From CADEED01 sp963839685 (GTDB taxonomy: Bacteria > Pseudomonadota > Gammaproteobacteria > Steroidobacterales > Steroidobacteraceae): a DNA stretch of 64,000 nt. Under the pieces are notes generated by a model that did not search any database, had not been told where the DNA came from, and was given only the letters and a program-made list of their open reading frames with translations. Location of the stretch: NCBI GenBank assembly GCA_963839685.1, contig CAWIVS010000012.1:806001-870000 (forward strand). The letters run 5' to 3'. The translations under genes and the position numbers were made by a program. This document shows, in pieces, positions 24,997 through 33,671 of this stretch; the first letter of the stretch is position 1; the number at the start of each line of letters is the position of its first letter.

Positions 24997-25949
24997 GCCG
25001 GCGCCTGCTGCCATTGTCCATCACCATCCTGCTGTTCATCGGCATGGCGGTTTTTGGCGCGATTCGCTACGACAGTTTTCTCTCGCCGCAGGTGTTCCTG
25101 AACCTGCTCATCGACAACGCCTTCCTGCTGGTGGTCGCGGTCGGCATGACGTTCGTGATCCTGTCCGGCGGCATCGACCTGTCGGTCGGATCCGTGATCG
25201 CCCTCACCACCATGATCTCCGCGGCACTGCTCGAGGCGGGATGGAATCCATACGCCGCGATGGCGCTGGTGCTGGTGATGGGCAGTGTCTTCGGCGCGCT
25301 GCAGGGATTTTTGATCCAGCGGTTCGGGCTCGCACCCTTCATCGTCACGCTGGCCGGCATGTTCCTCGCGCGCGGCTGTTGCTACCTGATCAGCACCGAA
25401 TCCATTCCCATCAATGATCCGACCTATGCCGCCATCGCCCAGGCGCGCATCCCGGTGGGCCTGGACGCCTCGCTCACGGTGGGCGCGCTGGTCGCCATCG
25501 GCATCGTGCTGATCGGAATGCGCATCGCGCACTCGACGGAATTCGGCCGGACGGTGTACGCCATCGGCGGAGGCGAATCCTCGGCGCGCCTCATGGGCCT
25601 GTCGGTGGATTCGACCAAGATCGGAGTCTATCTACTGAGCGGGCTGACGGCGGCGCTGGGCGGCGTCGTCATGACCTTCTACATGCTCTCCGGTTACAGC
25701 CTGCACGCCGTCGGTCTCGAGCTCGACGCCATCGCGGCGGTGGTCATCGGCGGCACGTTACTGTCCGGCGGCGTGGGTTACCTGGCCGGAACGTTGTTCG
25801 GAGTCCTGATTCTCGGCATCATCCAGACACTCATCGCCTTTGACGGGACATTGAGCTCATGGTGGACCAAGATCGTCGTCGGTGCCTTGCTGCTGCTCTT
25901 CTGCCTGTTGCAACGGCTCTTCGAGGGGCGTACGCGCAAGACCGCATGA
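24993..25949 (+). CDS. yjfF: Sugar ABC transporter permease (YjfF-like)
   Basis: A 318-residue CUT2 permease and the partner of the preceding one. Characteristic stretches are DNAFLLVVAVGMTFVILSGG, IDLSVGSVIALTT, STESIPINDPTYAAI and a C-terminal FDGTLSSWWTKIVVG, which follow E. coli YjfF. The ATG at 24993 overlaps the YtfT stop, and its own stop overlaps the epimerase ATG (ATGA). Together with the ATPase it forms the transporter core; the missing binding protein must come from elsewhere if the system is active. Confidence 0.9.
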   Translation: MSRRLLPLSITILLFIGMAVFGAIRYDSFLSPQVFLNLLIDNAFLLVVAVGMTFVILSGGIDLSVGSVIALTTMISAALLEAGWNPYAAMALVLVMGSVFGALQGFLIQRFGLAPFIVTLAGMFLARGCCYLISTESIPINDPTYAAIAQARIPVGLDASLTVGALVAIGIVLIGMRIAHSTEFGRTVYAIGGGESSARLMGLSVDSTKIGVYLLSGLTAALGGVVMTFYMLSGYSLHAVGLELDAIAAVVIGGTLLSGGVGYLAGTLFGVLILGIIQTLIAFDGTLSSWWTKIVVGALLLLFCLLQRLFEGRTRKTA

Positions 25950-26962
25950 CGCGCCCGTTCGGCCGGCTTCCCGACGGCGCTGAAGTCGACGCCATCACGC
26001 TCGGCACCGCAGACGGCCTGCAGGCCGAAATCCTCACGCTCGGCGGCACGCTGCACAGCCTCACGCTGCCCCCACGTGTAAAAGGCGGGCAACGCATCCC
26101 GCTGGTGTTGTCGTTGCCCGATCTGCCGGCCTGCCTCAAGGACACCTCGTATATCGGCCAGCTCGTGGGCCGCTACGGCAACCGCATCGGCGGCGCCGGA
26201 TTCGAGCTCGACGGCAATCGTTACACGCTCACCGCCAACAACGGCCCCAACACGCTGCACGGCGGCGACGTCGGCTTTGGCAAGTACGTGTGGCGAGTGC
26301 TGGGCACGGGCGGCGGGCGGAACTCCTGGATCAAGCTCGGCCATCGCTCTCCGGCGGGAATCAACGGGTTTCCGGGCAACCTCGAGGTCACCGCGCTGAT
26401 CAGCGTCTACGAGTACACGCTGACCCTCGCCTACGAGGCGACCACCGACGCGGCGACGCCGATCAGCCTGACGTGGCATCCCTACTTCAACCTCTCCGGC
26501 GATCCGGCCCGCAGCATCGACGAGCAGATGCTCATGATCAACGCCAGTCACTATCTACCCATCAACGATTCGCGCGTCCCCACCGGCGAGATCGCGCCGG
26601 TGGCGGGCACTCCCTTCGATTTCAGGCGCGCCAGGAACCTGCGTGTGCCGCCACCGTCGACGCATCCGCAGATCGCGCTCGCCGGCGGATTCGATCATTG
26701 CTGGGTGCTCGGCAGAAAGGCCACGGTTGCCGCCGAGCTGCGCTCCCCGGCCAGTGGCGTGCGCATGAGCATCCGCACCAACCTGCCGGGCCTGCAGGTG
26801 TACGGCGCATATCACCTCAGGACCGTCTATCCGGGCTGGCACGCCGTCTGCCTCGAGCCGGAGAATTTTCCCGATGCGCCCAATCACGCGAATTTTCCCA
26901 GCAGCATCCTGCGGCCCGGACAGAGGCATCAATCCTTCATGAAGTTCTCGTTCAGCGCGTGA
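25946..26962 (+). CDS. Aldose 1-epimerase (galactose mutarotase family)
   Basis: A 338-residue cytoplasmic mutarotase that interconverts alpha and beta anomers of aldoses. The active-site blocks are YIGQLVGRYGNRIGG, NNGPNTLHGG (first catalytic His), SLTWHPYFNL (second His) and CLEPENFPDAPNH (catalytic Glu). ATG 25946 overlaps the permease stop; the frame is open 29 codons upstream, but that part lies inside the permease. It supplies the right anomer to the SDR dehydrogenase of the same operon. Confidence 0.93.
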   Translation: MTRPFGRLPDGAEVDAITLGTADGLQAEILTLGGTLHSLTLPPRVKGGQRIPLVLSLPDLPACLKDTSYIGQLVGRYGNRIGGAGFELDGNRYTLTANNGPNTLHGGDVGFGKYVWRVLGTGGGRNSWIKLGHRSPAGINGFPGNLEVTALISVYEYTLTLAYEATTDAATPISLTWHPYFNLSGDPARSIDEQMLMINASHYLPINDSRVPTGEIAPVAGTPFDFRRARNLRVPPPSTHPQIALAGGFDHCWVLGRKATVAAELRSPASGVRMSIRTNLPGLQVYGAYHLRTVYPGWHAVCLEPENFPDAPNHANFPSSILRPGQRHQSFMKFSFSA

Positions 26963-27864
26963 GAGCCGCCTTTTTTCATCCAAGATACTGGCCGACCTGG
27001 CTCGGCATCGCCTTCCTGCGGCTGTTCGAGCCCCTGCCACACTCCCTGCTCTATCTACTGGGCCGCGGGCTCGGCGGGTTCATCTTCCTGTTCCCGACGC
27101 CGTTCAAGCGAATCGCGCGGCGTAATATCGAGCTCGCGTTGCCGGACCTGGACGCGGCGCAACGCGCGGCGATCCTGCGCGAACATTTCGCCGGCCTCGG
27201 CTGCGCGCTGTTCGAGACCGCCATGAGCTGGTGGTCATCGGACCAGCGCATCCGGCGCATCACGCTCATGACCGGCCTCGAACATCTCAAGGCGGCGCAG
27301 GCCACCGGTCGCGGCGTATTGCTGCTATCGGCGCATTTCAATTCCATCGAGATCGGCTGCCGCGCGCTCGCCGCGCGCCTGCCGCTCAACGTGATGTACC
27401 GGCCGACGAAGAATCTGCTCATCGGCGAATTCGTGCACTCGCGGCGCGCGGTGCAGACCCGGCGCGCGATTCCGCGTGACGACGTGCGCACCCTGATCAA
27501 GGCGCTCAAGGGCGGCGACGTCGTGTGGTACGCGCCCGACCAGAGCTTCCGCAAGAAGGGCGCGGAGATGGTGACGTTGTTCGGCATTCCGGCGGCCACC
27601 AACACCGCTACCTCGCGCATCGCCCGCATGACCGATGCACTGGTGCTGCCGTATTTCTTCGAGCGCCTGCCGGGCGGCGGCTACCGCGGGGTGATTCACC
27701 CGCCGCTCGAAAACTTTCCGACCGACGATCCGCTGGCTGACACCGAGCTCTTCAACCGCATCGTCGAGGCGGAGGTGCGCCGCATGCCCGCGCAATACTT
27801 GTGGATTCACCGGCGATTCAAGGGTTTGACCCCGGACTACCCCAACTATTACGCGGGAGTCTGA
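26959..27864 (+). CDS. Lipid A lauroyl/myristoyl-type acyltransferase (LpxL/HtrB family)
   Basis: A 301-residue inner membrane enzyme that adds a secondary acyl chain to lipid A. It begins with a hydrophobic helix (WPTWLGIAFLRLFEPLPHSL), has the catalytic HxxxxE as SAHFNSIEIG, the RPTKNLLIG substrate block and YAPDQSF. The start is GTG at 26959, overlapping the epimerase stop by 4 bases (GTGA), so it is read from the sugar operon although its role is unrelated. It could use lauroyl- or myristoyl-ACP; sequence alone does not decide. Confidence 0.9.
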   Translation: MRAAFFHPRYWPTWLGIAFLRLFEPLPHSLLYLLGRGLGGFIFLFPTPFKRIARRNIELALPDLDAAQRAAILREHFAGLGCALFETAMSWWSSDQRIRRITLMTGLEHLKAAQATGRGVLLLSAHFNSIEIGCRALAARLPLNVMYRPTKNLLIGEFVHSRRAVQTRRAIPRDDVRTLIKALKGGDVVWYAPDQSFRKKGAEMVTLFGIPAATNTATSRIARMTDALVLPYFFERLPGGGYRGVIHPPLENFPTDDPLADTELFNRIVEAEVRRMPAQYLWIHRRFKGLTPDYPNYYAGV

Positions 27865-27986
27865 CCCCCCGATCCGCGTAAGAATTCCAGAAAACGCGGG
27901 GCTGCGGGATTTCCTTCCCGCTTATAGCCCGTTGGCAGAAGCGCCTCTAAGATAGCCGCTCACTCAGACTCTGACACGGGGATTCA

Positions 27987-28370
27987 ATGATGATGAAGCA
28001 ACTCTTTTCCGCCCTCGTCGTGGCGGGCGGCCTGGCCGCCGCCCAGGCGAACGCCGCCTGCCCGTACCCGGCTGCCCCGGGAAAGTTTCCCGACGGTTCC
28101 ATCGCCACCAAGGAAGAAATGCTCGCGGCCAAGCAGCAGGTGGTGAAGTACAACGCTGAAATTGAAACCTACCTCGGCTGCCTGAAGGGCGAGTACGACG
28201 CGAAGCTCGCCGCAAGCGCCGACGTCAGCCAGGAGCAGAAAGACAAGATGGCGCGTGAACAGGACGAGAAACACAACGCCGCGGTCAAGGAAGTGACCGA
28301 CGTCACTGATCGTTTCAACGAGCAGCTGCGAGCCTGGAAGGCCAAGAACGCGGAAAACAAGACTTCCTGA
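27987..28370 (+). CDS. Small exported protein of unknown function
   Basis: A 127-residue protein with a clear signal peptide (MMMKQLFSALVVAGGLAAAQ, cleavage after ANA). The mature part is charged and helical with two Cys residues (ACPYP and LGCLKG) that could form a disulphide in the periplasm. Its predicted long helix (EQKDKMAREQDEKHNAAVKE) suggests a coiled coil. It is separated by 122 bases from the acyltransferase and 36 bases from moeA. I do not recognise a family. Confidence 0.75.
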   Translation: MMMKQLFSALVVAGGLAAAQANAACPYPAAPGKFPDGSIATKEEMLAAKQQVVKYNAEIETYLGCLKGEYDAKLAASADVSQEQKDKMAREQDEKHNAAVKEVTDVTDRFNEQLRAWKAKNAENKTS

Positions 28371-28406
28371 TCGCCGCGCCGGAGCGCGAGCCAGGACTAA
28401 CTAATC

Positions 28407-29603
28407 GTGCTGACGCCCGCTCAGGCCGAAACGCTCATCGAGCAGCACCTGGTGTGCCTGCCGATCGAGTCTTTGCCGCTGACGCAGGCCGCGGGTGCCG
28501 TGCTGCGCGAAAACGTGTACGCGGAGCGCGATCAGCCGCCGTTCGATCGCGTGGCCATGGATGGCATAGCGCTCAGCAGCAGGGCCGCCGCGGAAAACTC
28601 CGGCCGGCTGCGCATCGCGGGCACGCAGGCCGCCGGTGATCCGCCGGAGTCGTTGCCCGATGGTGCCAACTGCATCGAAATCATGACCGGGGCGATGTTG
28701 CCGCGCGGTTGCGATGCGGTGGTGCCCGTCGAGCAGTTGCAGCGCAACGGGGAGTTTGCGGAGATTGGACGCAAGGCCATCGCGCCATGGCAAAACGTGC
28801 ATCGCCGCGGCTCGGATTGCCGCCAGGGTGCATTATTGCTGGCGGCCGGCACGCGCCTGAGTGCGCCGGAGGTGGCGATCGCCGCCGGTGCCGGCATGGC
28901 GCGCCTGCGCGTCAGCGCCCAACCAATGATCGTGGTGATCTCCACCGGCAACGAGCTCATCGAGCCGGGCGAGAACATCGAACCGCACCAGGTGCGACGC
29001 TCCAACGCCTACGGCATCACGGCGTCGCTGCGCCAGCATGGGTTCGCGCGCATCGCCGACGATCACGTGCGCGACGACGAAGCCGAGCTCACCGAACGTC
29101 TCGGTTTTCACCTGCACACCCACGACGTGCTCATCCTGTCGGGCGGTGTTTCGATGGGAAAACTCGACCTGGTCCCGCGCGTGCTCGAGAAGTTAGGCGT
29201 CAGCCTGGTGTTCCACCACATCGCACAACGCCCCGGCAAGCCGATGTGGTTCGGGGTCTCGCAGGCGGGACCGGCGGTGTTCGCGCTTCCCGGCAACCCG
29301 GTCTCCACCCTGGTGTGCCTGGCACGCTACGTGTTGCCCGCGCTGCGCACCGCGATGGGCCAGGCCCCGAAAGAACCCCCGCGCGTGGCCATCACGATCC
29401 CGGTCGAGGTCAAGGCGGCGCTGGCCTATTACGTGCCCGTGAAACTGCGCACCGACGATTGGGGCCGCACGTCCGCCGAACCGTGTCCGACGAATGGTTC
29501 CGGCGACTTCATGGCGCTCGCCGGTACCGATGGCTTCATCGAGCTGCCACCCGGGCCAAACACGTTTCCCAAGGGTTTCGTGGCACGATTCTTCCGCTGG
29601 TGA
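28407..29603 (+). CDS. moeA: Molybdopterin molybdotransferase
   Basis: Inserts molybdate into adenylylated molybdopterin, the last common step to active Mo cofactor. The 398-residue protein has the family blocks DQPPFDRVAMDGIAL (about residues 43-57), EIMTGAMLPRGCDAVVPVEQ, VVISTGNELIEPG, LILSGGVSMGKLDLV and VFALPGNPVST, with the usual four-domain length. The start is GTG at 28407, with AGGA about ten bases upstream as the only weak ribosome site. It heads a plus-strand series of Mo-cofactor genes running to 33.7 kb. Confidence 0.95.
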   Translation: MLTPAQAETLIEQHLVCLPIESLPLTQAAGAVLRENVYAERDQPPFDRVAMDGIALSSRAAAENSGRLRIAGTQAAGDPPESLPDGANCIEIMTGAMLPRGCDAVVPVEQLQRNGEFAEIGRKAIAPWQNVHRRGSDCRQGALLLAAGTRLSAPEVAIAAGAGMARLRVSAQPMIVVISTGNELIEPGENIEPHQVRRSNAYGITASLRQHGFARIADDHVRDDEAELTERLGFHLHTHDVLILSGGVSMGKLDLVPRVLEKLGVSLVFHHIAQRPGKPMWFGVSQAGPAVFALPGNPVSTLVCLARYVLPALRTAMGQAPKEPPRVAITIPVEVKAALAYYVPVKLRTDDWGRTSAEPCPTNGSGDFMALAGTDGFIELPPGPNTFPKGFVARFFRW

Positions 29604-29615
29604 GTCTCAGGCCCC

Positions 29616-30680
29616 ATGGACCCGCGTGAAAAAGTGATCCCCCTGGCCGCTCTCACCGAGCGCGGCCGCGGACCGCTGGACGCGTTGCGGCGGCCGATCC
29701 ACGACCTGCGGATTTCGGTGATGGACCGGTGCAATTTCCGTTGTCCCTATTGCATGCCGCGCGAGACCTTCCACGAGTCGTATCGTTTCCTCAAGAGCAG
29801 CGAGCGCCTGGACTTCGCCGAGATCCTGCGGCTGGCACGCGTGTTCGTGCGTGCCGGTGTCCGTAAGATCCGCATCACGGGCGGCGAGCCGCTGCTGCGG
29901 CCAAATCTCGCCGATCTCATTGGCGACCTGACGCAGCTGCCGGATGTCGAGGACATCGCACTCACCACCAACGGCATGCTGCTCGCCAAGTACGCCACCG
30001 AGCTCAAGGCGGCTGGCCTCAATCGTATTACCGTTAGTCTCGACACGCTCGATCCCGAGGTCTTCGCGAAGATGAGCGGCGGCTTTGGCGGCGTCGTGGA
30101 AGTGCTCGACGGCATCGAACACGCGCGCCGCGCGGGGCTCGCCCCCATCAAGATCAATACGGTCGTGCAGCGTGGCGTCAACGATCACACGCTGCTCGAT
30201 CTGCTGGCGCATTTTCGCGGCACCGGCGTCATCGTGCGCTTCATCGAATACATGGACGTGGGCACTCGCAACCACTGGAACCCGGCGCTGGTGGTGCCGT
30301 CGAGCGAACTCGCCGCGATGATTTCGGCTCGCTGGCCGCTGGTGCCGCGCGATCGCGACTACCGTGGAGAAGTCGCCGAACGGCACGTATTTGCCGACGG
30401 CAAGGGCGAAATCGGTTTCATCTCGTCGGTATCGCAGCCCTTTTGCGGTGATTGCTCACGGGCGCGCATCTCCTCGGATGGCTCTTTCTACACCTGCCTG
30501 TTCGCGACCCAGGGCACGGACCTGCGCGCGCCGCTGCGCGCCGGCGCCAGTGACGAGGAGCTTTACGAGATCGTCCGCGGCGTGTGGAGCGGACGGCGCG
30601 ACCGCTACAGCGAGTTGCGCGCCTCGCGGCGCGACGCGGCCGAGCTGCACAAGATCGAGATGAACTACATCGGCGGATAA
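29616..30680 (+). CDS. moaA: GTP 3',8-cyclase (molybdenum cofactor biosynthesis protein A)
   Basis: A radical-SAM enzyme that rearranges GTP in the first step of molybdopterin synthesis. The SAM cluster motif is RCNFRCPYC (Cys39, 43, 46). The C-terminal second 4Fe-4S site is seen in FCGDCSRARISSDG with the later YTC. The protein ends in the essential Gly-Gly (NYIGG). The 354-residue length is somewhat longer than typical at the N terminus, owing to about 25 extra residues. It follows moeA by 12 bases, so the two are probably cotranscribed. No Mo-cofactor riboswitch is recognisable upstream. Confidence 0.95.
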   Translation: MDPREKVIPLAALTERGRGPLDALRRPIHDLRISVMDRCNFRCPYCMPRETFHESYRFLKSSERLDFAEILRLARVFVRAGVRKIRITGGEPLLRPNLADLIGDLTQLPDVEDIALTTNGMLLAKYATELKAAGLNRITVSLDTLDPEVFAKMSGGFGGVVEVLDGIEHARRAGLAPIKINTVVQRGVNDHTLLDLLAHFRGTGVIVRFIEYMDVGTRNHWNPALVVPSSELAAMISARWPLVPRDRDYRGEVAERHVFADGKGEIGFISSVSQPFCGDCSRARISSDGSFYTCLFATQGTDLRAPLRAGASDEELYEIVRGVWSGRRDRYSELRASRRDAAELHKIEMNYIGG

Positions 30681-30742
30681 TCGGGTGGGGATGGGCTTCT
30701 TCAGCCCGTCGCCACTCAATCTGGACCTCGCACACGACACGT

Positions 30743-31252
30743 ATGCCAAGACTCACCCACCTCGACGCCGCGAACCGCCCCACCATGGTCGACGTGGGCG
30801 CCAAGACCGCGACTTTTCGCGAAGCCAGCGCCGAGGCCACCGTCCAACTACCGCCGGCAGTCGCGCGCGAGTTGACGCGCACCGGACATCGCACGAAAAA
30901 GGGCCCGGTGTTCGACACCGCCATCGTCGCCGGTGTCATGGCGGCGAAGAAGACCCACGAGATCGTGCCGTTCTGCCACCCATTGCCGCTGGAAAGCTGC
31001 ACGGTCGACATCACCGACCGGGCGGGCGGCAAGATCCACGTCGTCTGCAGCGTCGCCGTGCACCACAAGACTGGCGTCGAGATGGAAGCGCTGGTCGGCG
31101 CCACCGCGGCGGCACTCACCATCTATGACATGTGCAAGGCCCTGTCTCACGACATCACCATCGGCCCGGTGCGTTTGCTCAGCAAGACCGGCGGCAAACG
31201 CGATTTCAACCGCCGGAAGACGGCGCGCGGTACGCGCCGCAAATCGCCATGA
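30743..31252 (+). CDS. moaC: Cyclic pyranopterin monophosphate synthase
   Basis: Works with MoaA to make cyclic pyranopterin monophosphate. The 169-residue product shows the family core: RPTMVDVGAKTATFREASAE, GHRTKKGPVFDTAIVAGVMA, AAKKTHEIVPFCHPLPL and GVEMEALVGATAAALTIYDM. ATG 30743 matches the family start. Its stop overlaps the next start by ATGA. A basic C-terminal tail (RRKTARGTRRKSP) is longer than usual. Confidence 0.95.
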   Translation: MPRLTHLDAANRPTMVDVGAKTATFREASAEATVQLPPAVARELTRTGHRTKKGPVFDTAIVAGVMAAKKTHEIVPFCHPLPLESCTVDITDRAGGKIHVVCSVAVHHKTGVEMEALVGATAAALTIYDMCKALSHDITIGPVRLLSKTGGKRDFNRRKTARGTRRKSP

Positions 31253-32106
31253 CGGCTGTCGCAACACCGCCGCTGTACGGCCTGGTGCTCGCAGGCGGGC
31301 GCAGCACGCGCATGCAACGCGACAAGGCAGCCCTCGAATACCGCCCCGGCGAGACCCAGCTCGACACCGTGATGAAGTTGCTCCGGCCACGCGTCTCACG
31401 CGCCTTCGTTTCCGTGCGTCCGGAGCAGCGCGCCGACGCCGCGCGCTCCGCCTGGGACCAGATCGTCGATCGCGGTGAAGTCGACGGCCCGATCGCCGGC
31501 ATCAGCGCCGCGCTCGGCGAACATCCCGACGCAGCCTGGCTGGTGCTGGCGTGTGACCTGCCCTTCATCGATGCGCATACGCTCGACACGCTGATCGCTG
31601 CGCGCGATCGAACCTGTGATGCCACCGCTTTCAGATCGAGCCACGACGGCCTGCCGGAACCCCTGTGCGCCATCTACGAGCCGGGCGCGCGTGCATCGAT
31701 CGCGGCGCACATTGCCGGCGGCCGCAACTGCCCGCGCAAGTACCTGATCAATGCGAAGACGCGGCTGCTCGAGCAGCCGAATCCGCGTGCGCTCGACAAC
31801 GTGAATACCGTGTCGGAGTATGGCGCGGCCATGTCGGCCCTGAGCGCCACCGAAACTACCGCCACACGCGAGATCCGCGTGCAGTATTACGCCTTGTTGC
31901 GCGAGCAGGCCGGGCGCAGCACCGAAACGCTGCACACGCCGGCGCGCACGCCGCGAGAGTTGTACCTCGAGTTGCGCGCGAAGTATCCCTTCACGCTGCC
32001 CCCGGAAATGCTGCGCGTGGCCATCAATGCGGAGTTCGGCGAATGGTCGCAGCCTCTCGAGGCAGGCGACGCCGTGGTGTTCATTCCTCCGGTGGCCGGC
32101 GGATGA
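31249..32106 (+). CDS. Fusion of MobA-like nucleotidyltransferase and MoaD
   Basis: A 285-residue two-domain protein. Residues 1 to about 195 are a MobA-type guanylyltransferase: LVLAGGRSTRMQRDKAAL, VDGPIAGISAAL, WLVLACDLPF, and a C-terminal NVNTVSEY. Residues from about 203 are a complete MoaD/ThiS ubiquitin-like domain (REIRVQYYALLREQAGRS) ending in the required Gly-Gly (PPVAGG), which is thiocarboxylated during molybdopterin formation. There is no stop or restart between them. The free C-terminal GG means the MoaD part can still act as sulfur donor. Both ends are overlapped by neighbours (ATGA). Confidence 0.9.
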   Translation: MTAVATPPLYGLVLAGGRSTRMQRDKAALEYRPGETQLDTVMKLLRPRVSRAFVSVRPEQRADAARSAWDQIVDRGEVDGPIAGISAALGEHPDAAWLVLACDLPFIDAHTLDTLIAARDRTCDATAFRSSHDGLPEPLCAIYEPGARASIAAHIAGGRNCPRKYLINAKTRLLEQPNPRALDNVNTVSEYGAAMSALSATETTATREIRVQYYALLREQAGRSTETLHTPARTPRELYLELRAKYPFTLPPEMLRVAINAEFGEWSQPLEAGDAVVFIPPVAGG

Positions 32107-33671
32107 GCGCCCCCCTGCCTTTCGGACTATTCCGTTTCAGTGAGCAGCCGCTGGACACGGCAGCACTGCAGCGCGAGTTGCGCGACGACAGCTGCGGCGG
32201 ATTCGCCGCATTCGAAGGCTGGGTAAGAAATCACAACGAGGGCCACGCCGTCACGCGCCTGGAATACGAAGCCTTCGTCGAGCTCGCTGACAAGGAAGGT
32301 GCGCGTATCGTTGCCGAAGCCCAGGCGCGCTACGGGGTCACGCGCGCCGCGTGTGTGCATCGCGTTGGTTCGCTCGCCATCGGCGATGTCGCTGTCTGGG
32401 TCGGCGTCAGCGCCGCGCATCGTGACGAAGCATTTCGCGCCTGTCGATTCATCATCGACGAAGTGAAACACCGGGTGCCGATCTGGAAGAAGGAACACTA
32501 CGTCAACGGTGACTCGGGCTGGGTCAACTGTGAGCGTTGCGCAGCGGCGCACGATGTAACAACCGCGGCGCCTCATGACCACGACCACGATCATGACCAC
32601 GCGCACCCTGTGCACACGCCGGACTACTCGCGCCAGGTGGCGCTGCGCGAGGTCGGACCACAGGGCCAGGCGCGCCTGCGCGCCGCCTCGGTGCTGGTGG
32701 TCGGTGCCGGCGGCCTTGGCGTGCCGGTGCTGCAATATCTCGCCGGCGCCGGAGTCGGCCGGCTGGGCATCGTCGACGGCGACCGGCTCGAGCCTTCCAA
32801 CCTGCATCGCCAGACCTGGTACGCGCTCGCTGACTGCGGCCGCGAAAAGGCGGCGCTGGCGGCAACTCGGGTGCAGGCCCTGAACCCCGAAGTTCGCGTC
32901 GACGTGCACGCGCTGCGACTGGATGCCGGCAATGCGGAACGACTGGTGCAGCCCTACGGACTCATCGTCGACTGTTCCGACAACTTCAGCACCAAGTTCC
33001 TGCTCAACGACGTGGCGCTGAGGATTCGCAAGCCGGTGTTGTTTGCGAGCGTGTATCAATACGAAGGACAGTTGCAGCTGGTCGCGGGTGACGATGCCTC
33101 GCCCTGCCTGCGTTGCGTGTGGCCCGAGGCCACGCGCGACGGAATCGTCGGTAATTGCGCGGAAGCCGGCGTGCTCGGGCCGGTGCCGGGTGTCTTCGGC
33201 AGCCTGCAGGCGCTCGAGGCGCTCAAGCTGCTGCTCGGGCTTCCGGGACTGGCGAAGGACGAAATGCTGATCTTCGACCTGGTCACCCTGAGTGCGCAGC
33301 GGTTGCGCGCACGCCGCGCCGCCGATTGCGTGGCGCATCAGCGCGCGGGCGGCCCGCTTGCCGCCGCGCCCGCCGCGGAACTCGACGTCCGGTTCGGATC
33401 GCTGGCGGATGCCGTGGCCGCGGGATTCACGCTGATCGACGTGCGTGATGCACGCGAGCGACTCGCCGAGCCGGTACCGGTGAGCAGCCTGCATCTGCCG
33501 ATGAGCAAACTACTTTCCGAGGCCGTCAACCTCGAGCTGGCCGGCCGCTACCTGTTGTTCTGCGCGACGGGCAAGCGCAGCGCCGCGGCCGCCGACCTGC
33601 TGCACTCGCAGGGGCTTCGTGAGTGCCGCTCACTGCGCGACGGGCTCAAGGGCCTGAAAGCCACCGCTTGA
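32103..33671 (+). CDS. Fusion of MoaE, MoeB/ThiF-type adenylyltransferase and rhodanese domain
   Basis: A 522-residue three-domain protein. Residues 1-145 are MoaE, the catalytic subunit of molybdopterin synthase, with the active-site lysines in DEVKHRVPIWKKEHY (Lys122 and Lys129). A His/Asp-rich linker follows (about 158-172, HDHDHDHDHAHPVH). Residues 175 to about 410 are MoeB, with GAGGLG at 201-206, DCSDNF at 290 and a CLRC zinc pair at 335-338; the second CxxC is reduced to CVAH at 409-412. Residues 430-522 are rhodanese with active Cys487 in CATGKRS. It can activate MoaD, supply its sulfur and use it, all in one chain. Confidence 0.92.
   Translation: MSAPLPFGLFRFSEQPLDTAALQRELRDDSCGGFAAFEGWVRNHNEGHAVTRLEYEAFVELADKEGARIVAEAQARYGVTRAACVHRVGSLAIGDVAVWVGVSAAHRDEAFRACRFIIDEVKHRVPIWKKEHYVNGDSGWVNCERCAAAHDVTTAAPHDHDHDHDHAHPVHTPDYSRQVALREVGPQGQARLRAASVLVVGAGGLGVPVLQYLAGAGVGRLGIVDGDRLEPSNLHRQTWYALADCGREKAALAATRVQALNPEVRVDVHALRLDAGNAERLVQPYGLIVDCSDNFSTKFLLNDVALRIRKPVLFASVYQYEGQLQLVAGDDASPCLRCVWPEATRDGIVGNCAEAGVLGPVPGVFGSLQALEALKLLLGLPGLAKDEMLIFDLVTLSAQRLRARRAADCVAHQRAGGPLAAAPAAELDVRFGSLADAVAAGFTLIDVRDARERLAEPVPVSSLHLPMSKLLSEAVNLELAGRYLLFCATGKRSAAAADLLHSQGLRECRSLRDGLKGLKATA

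Noticed and set aside
29604..29615. Mo-cofactor (moco) riboswitch before moaA
   Set aside because: Only 12 bases separate moeA and moaA, and no aptamer-like sequence lies before moeA either.
32103..33671. Frame artefact joining moaE and moeB
   Set aside because: MoaE, MoeB and rhodanese motifs all lie in one uninterrupted frame with a sensible linker, so I accept the fusion as real.
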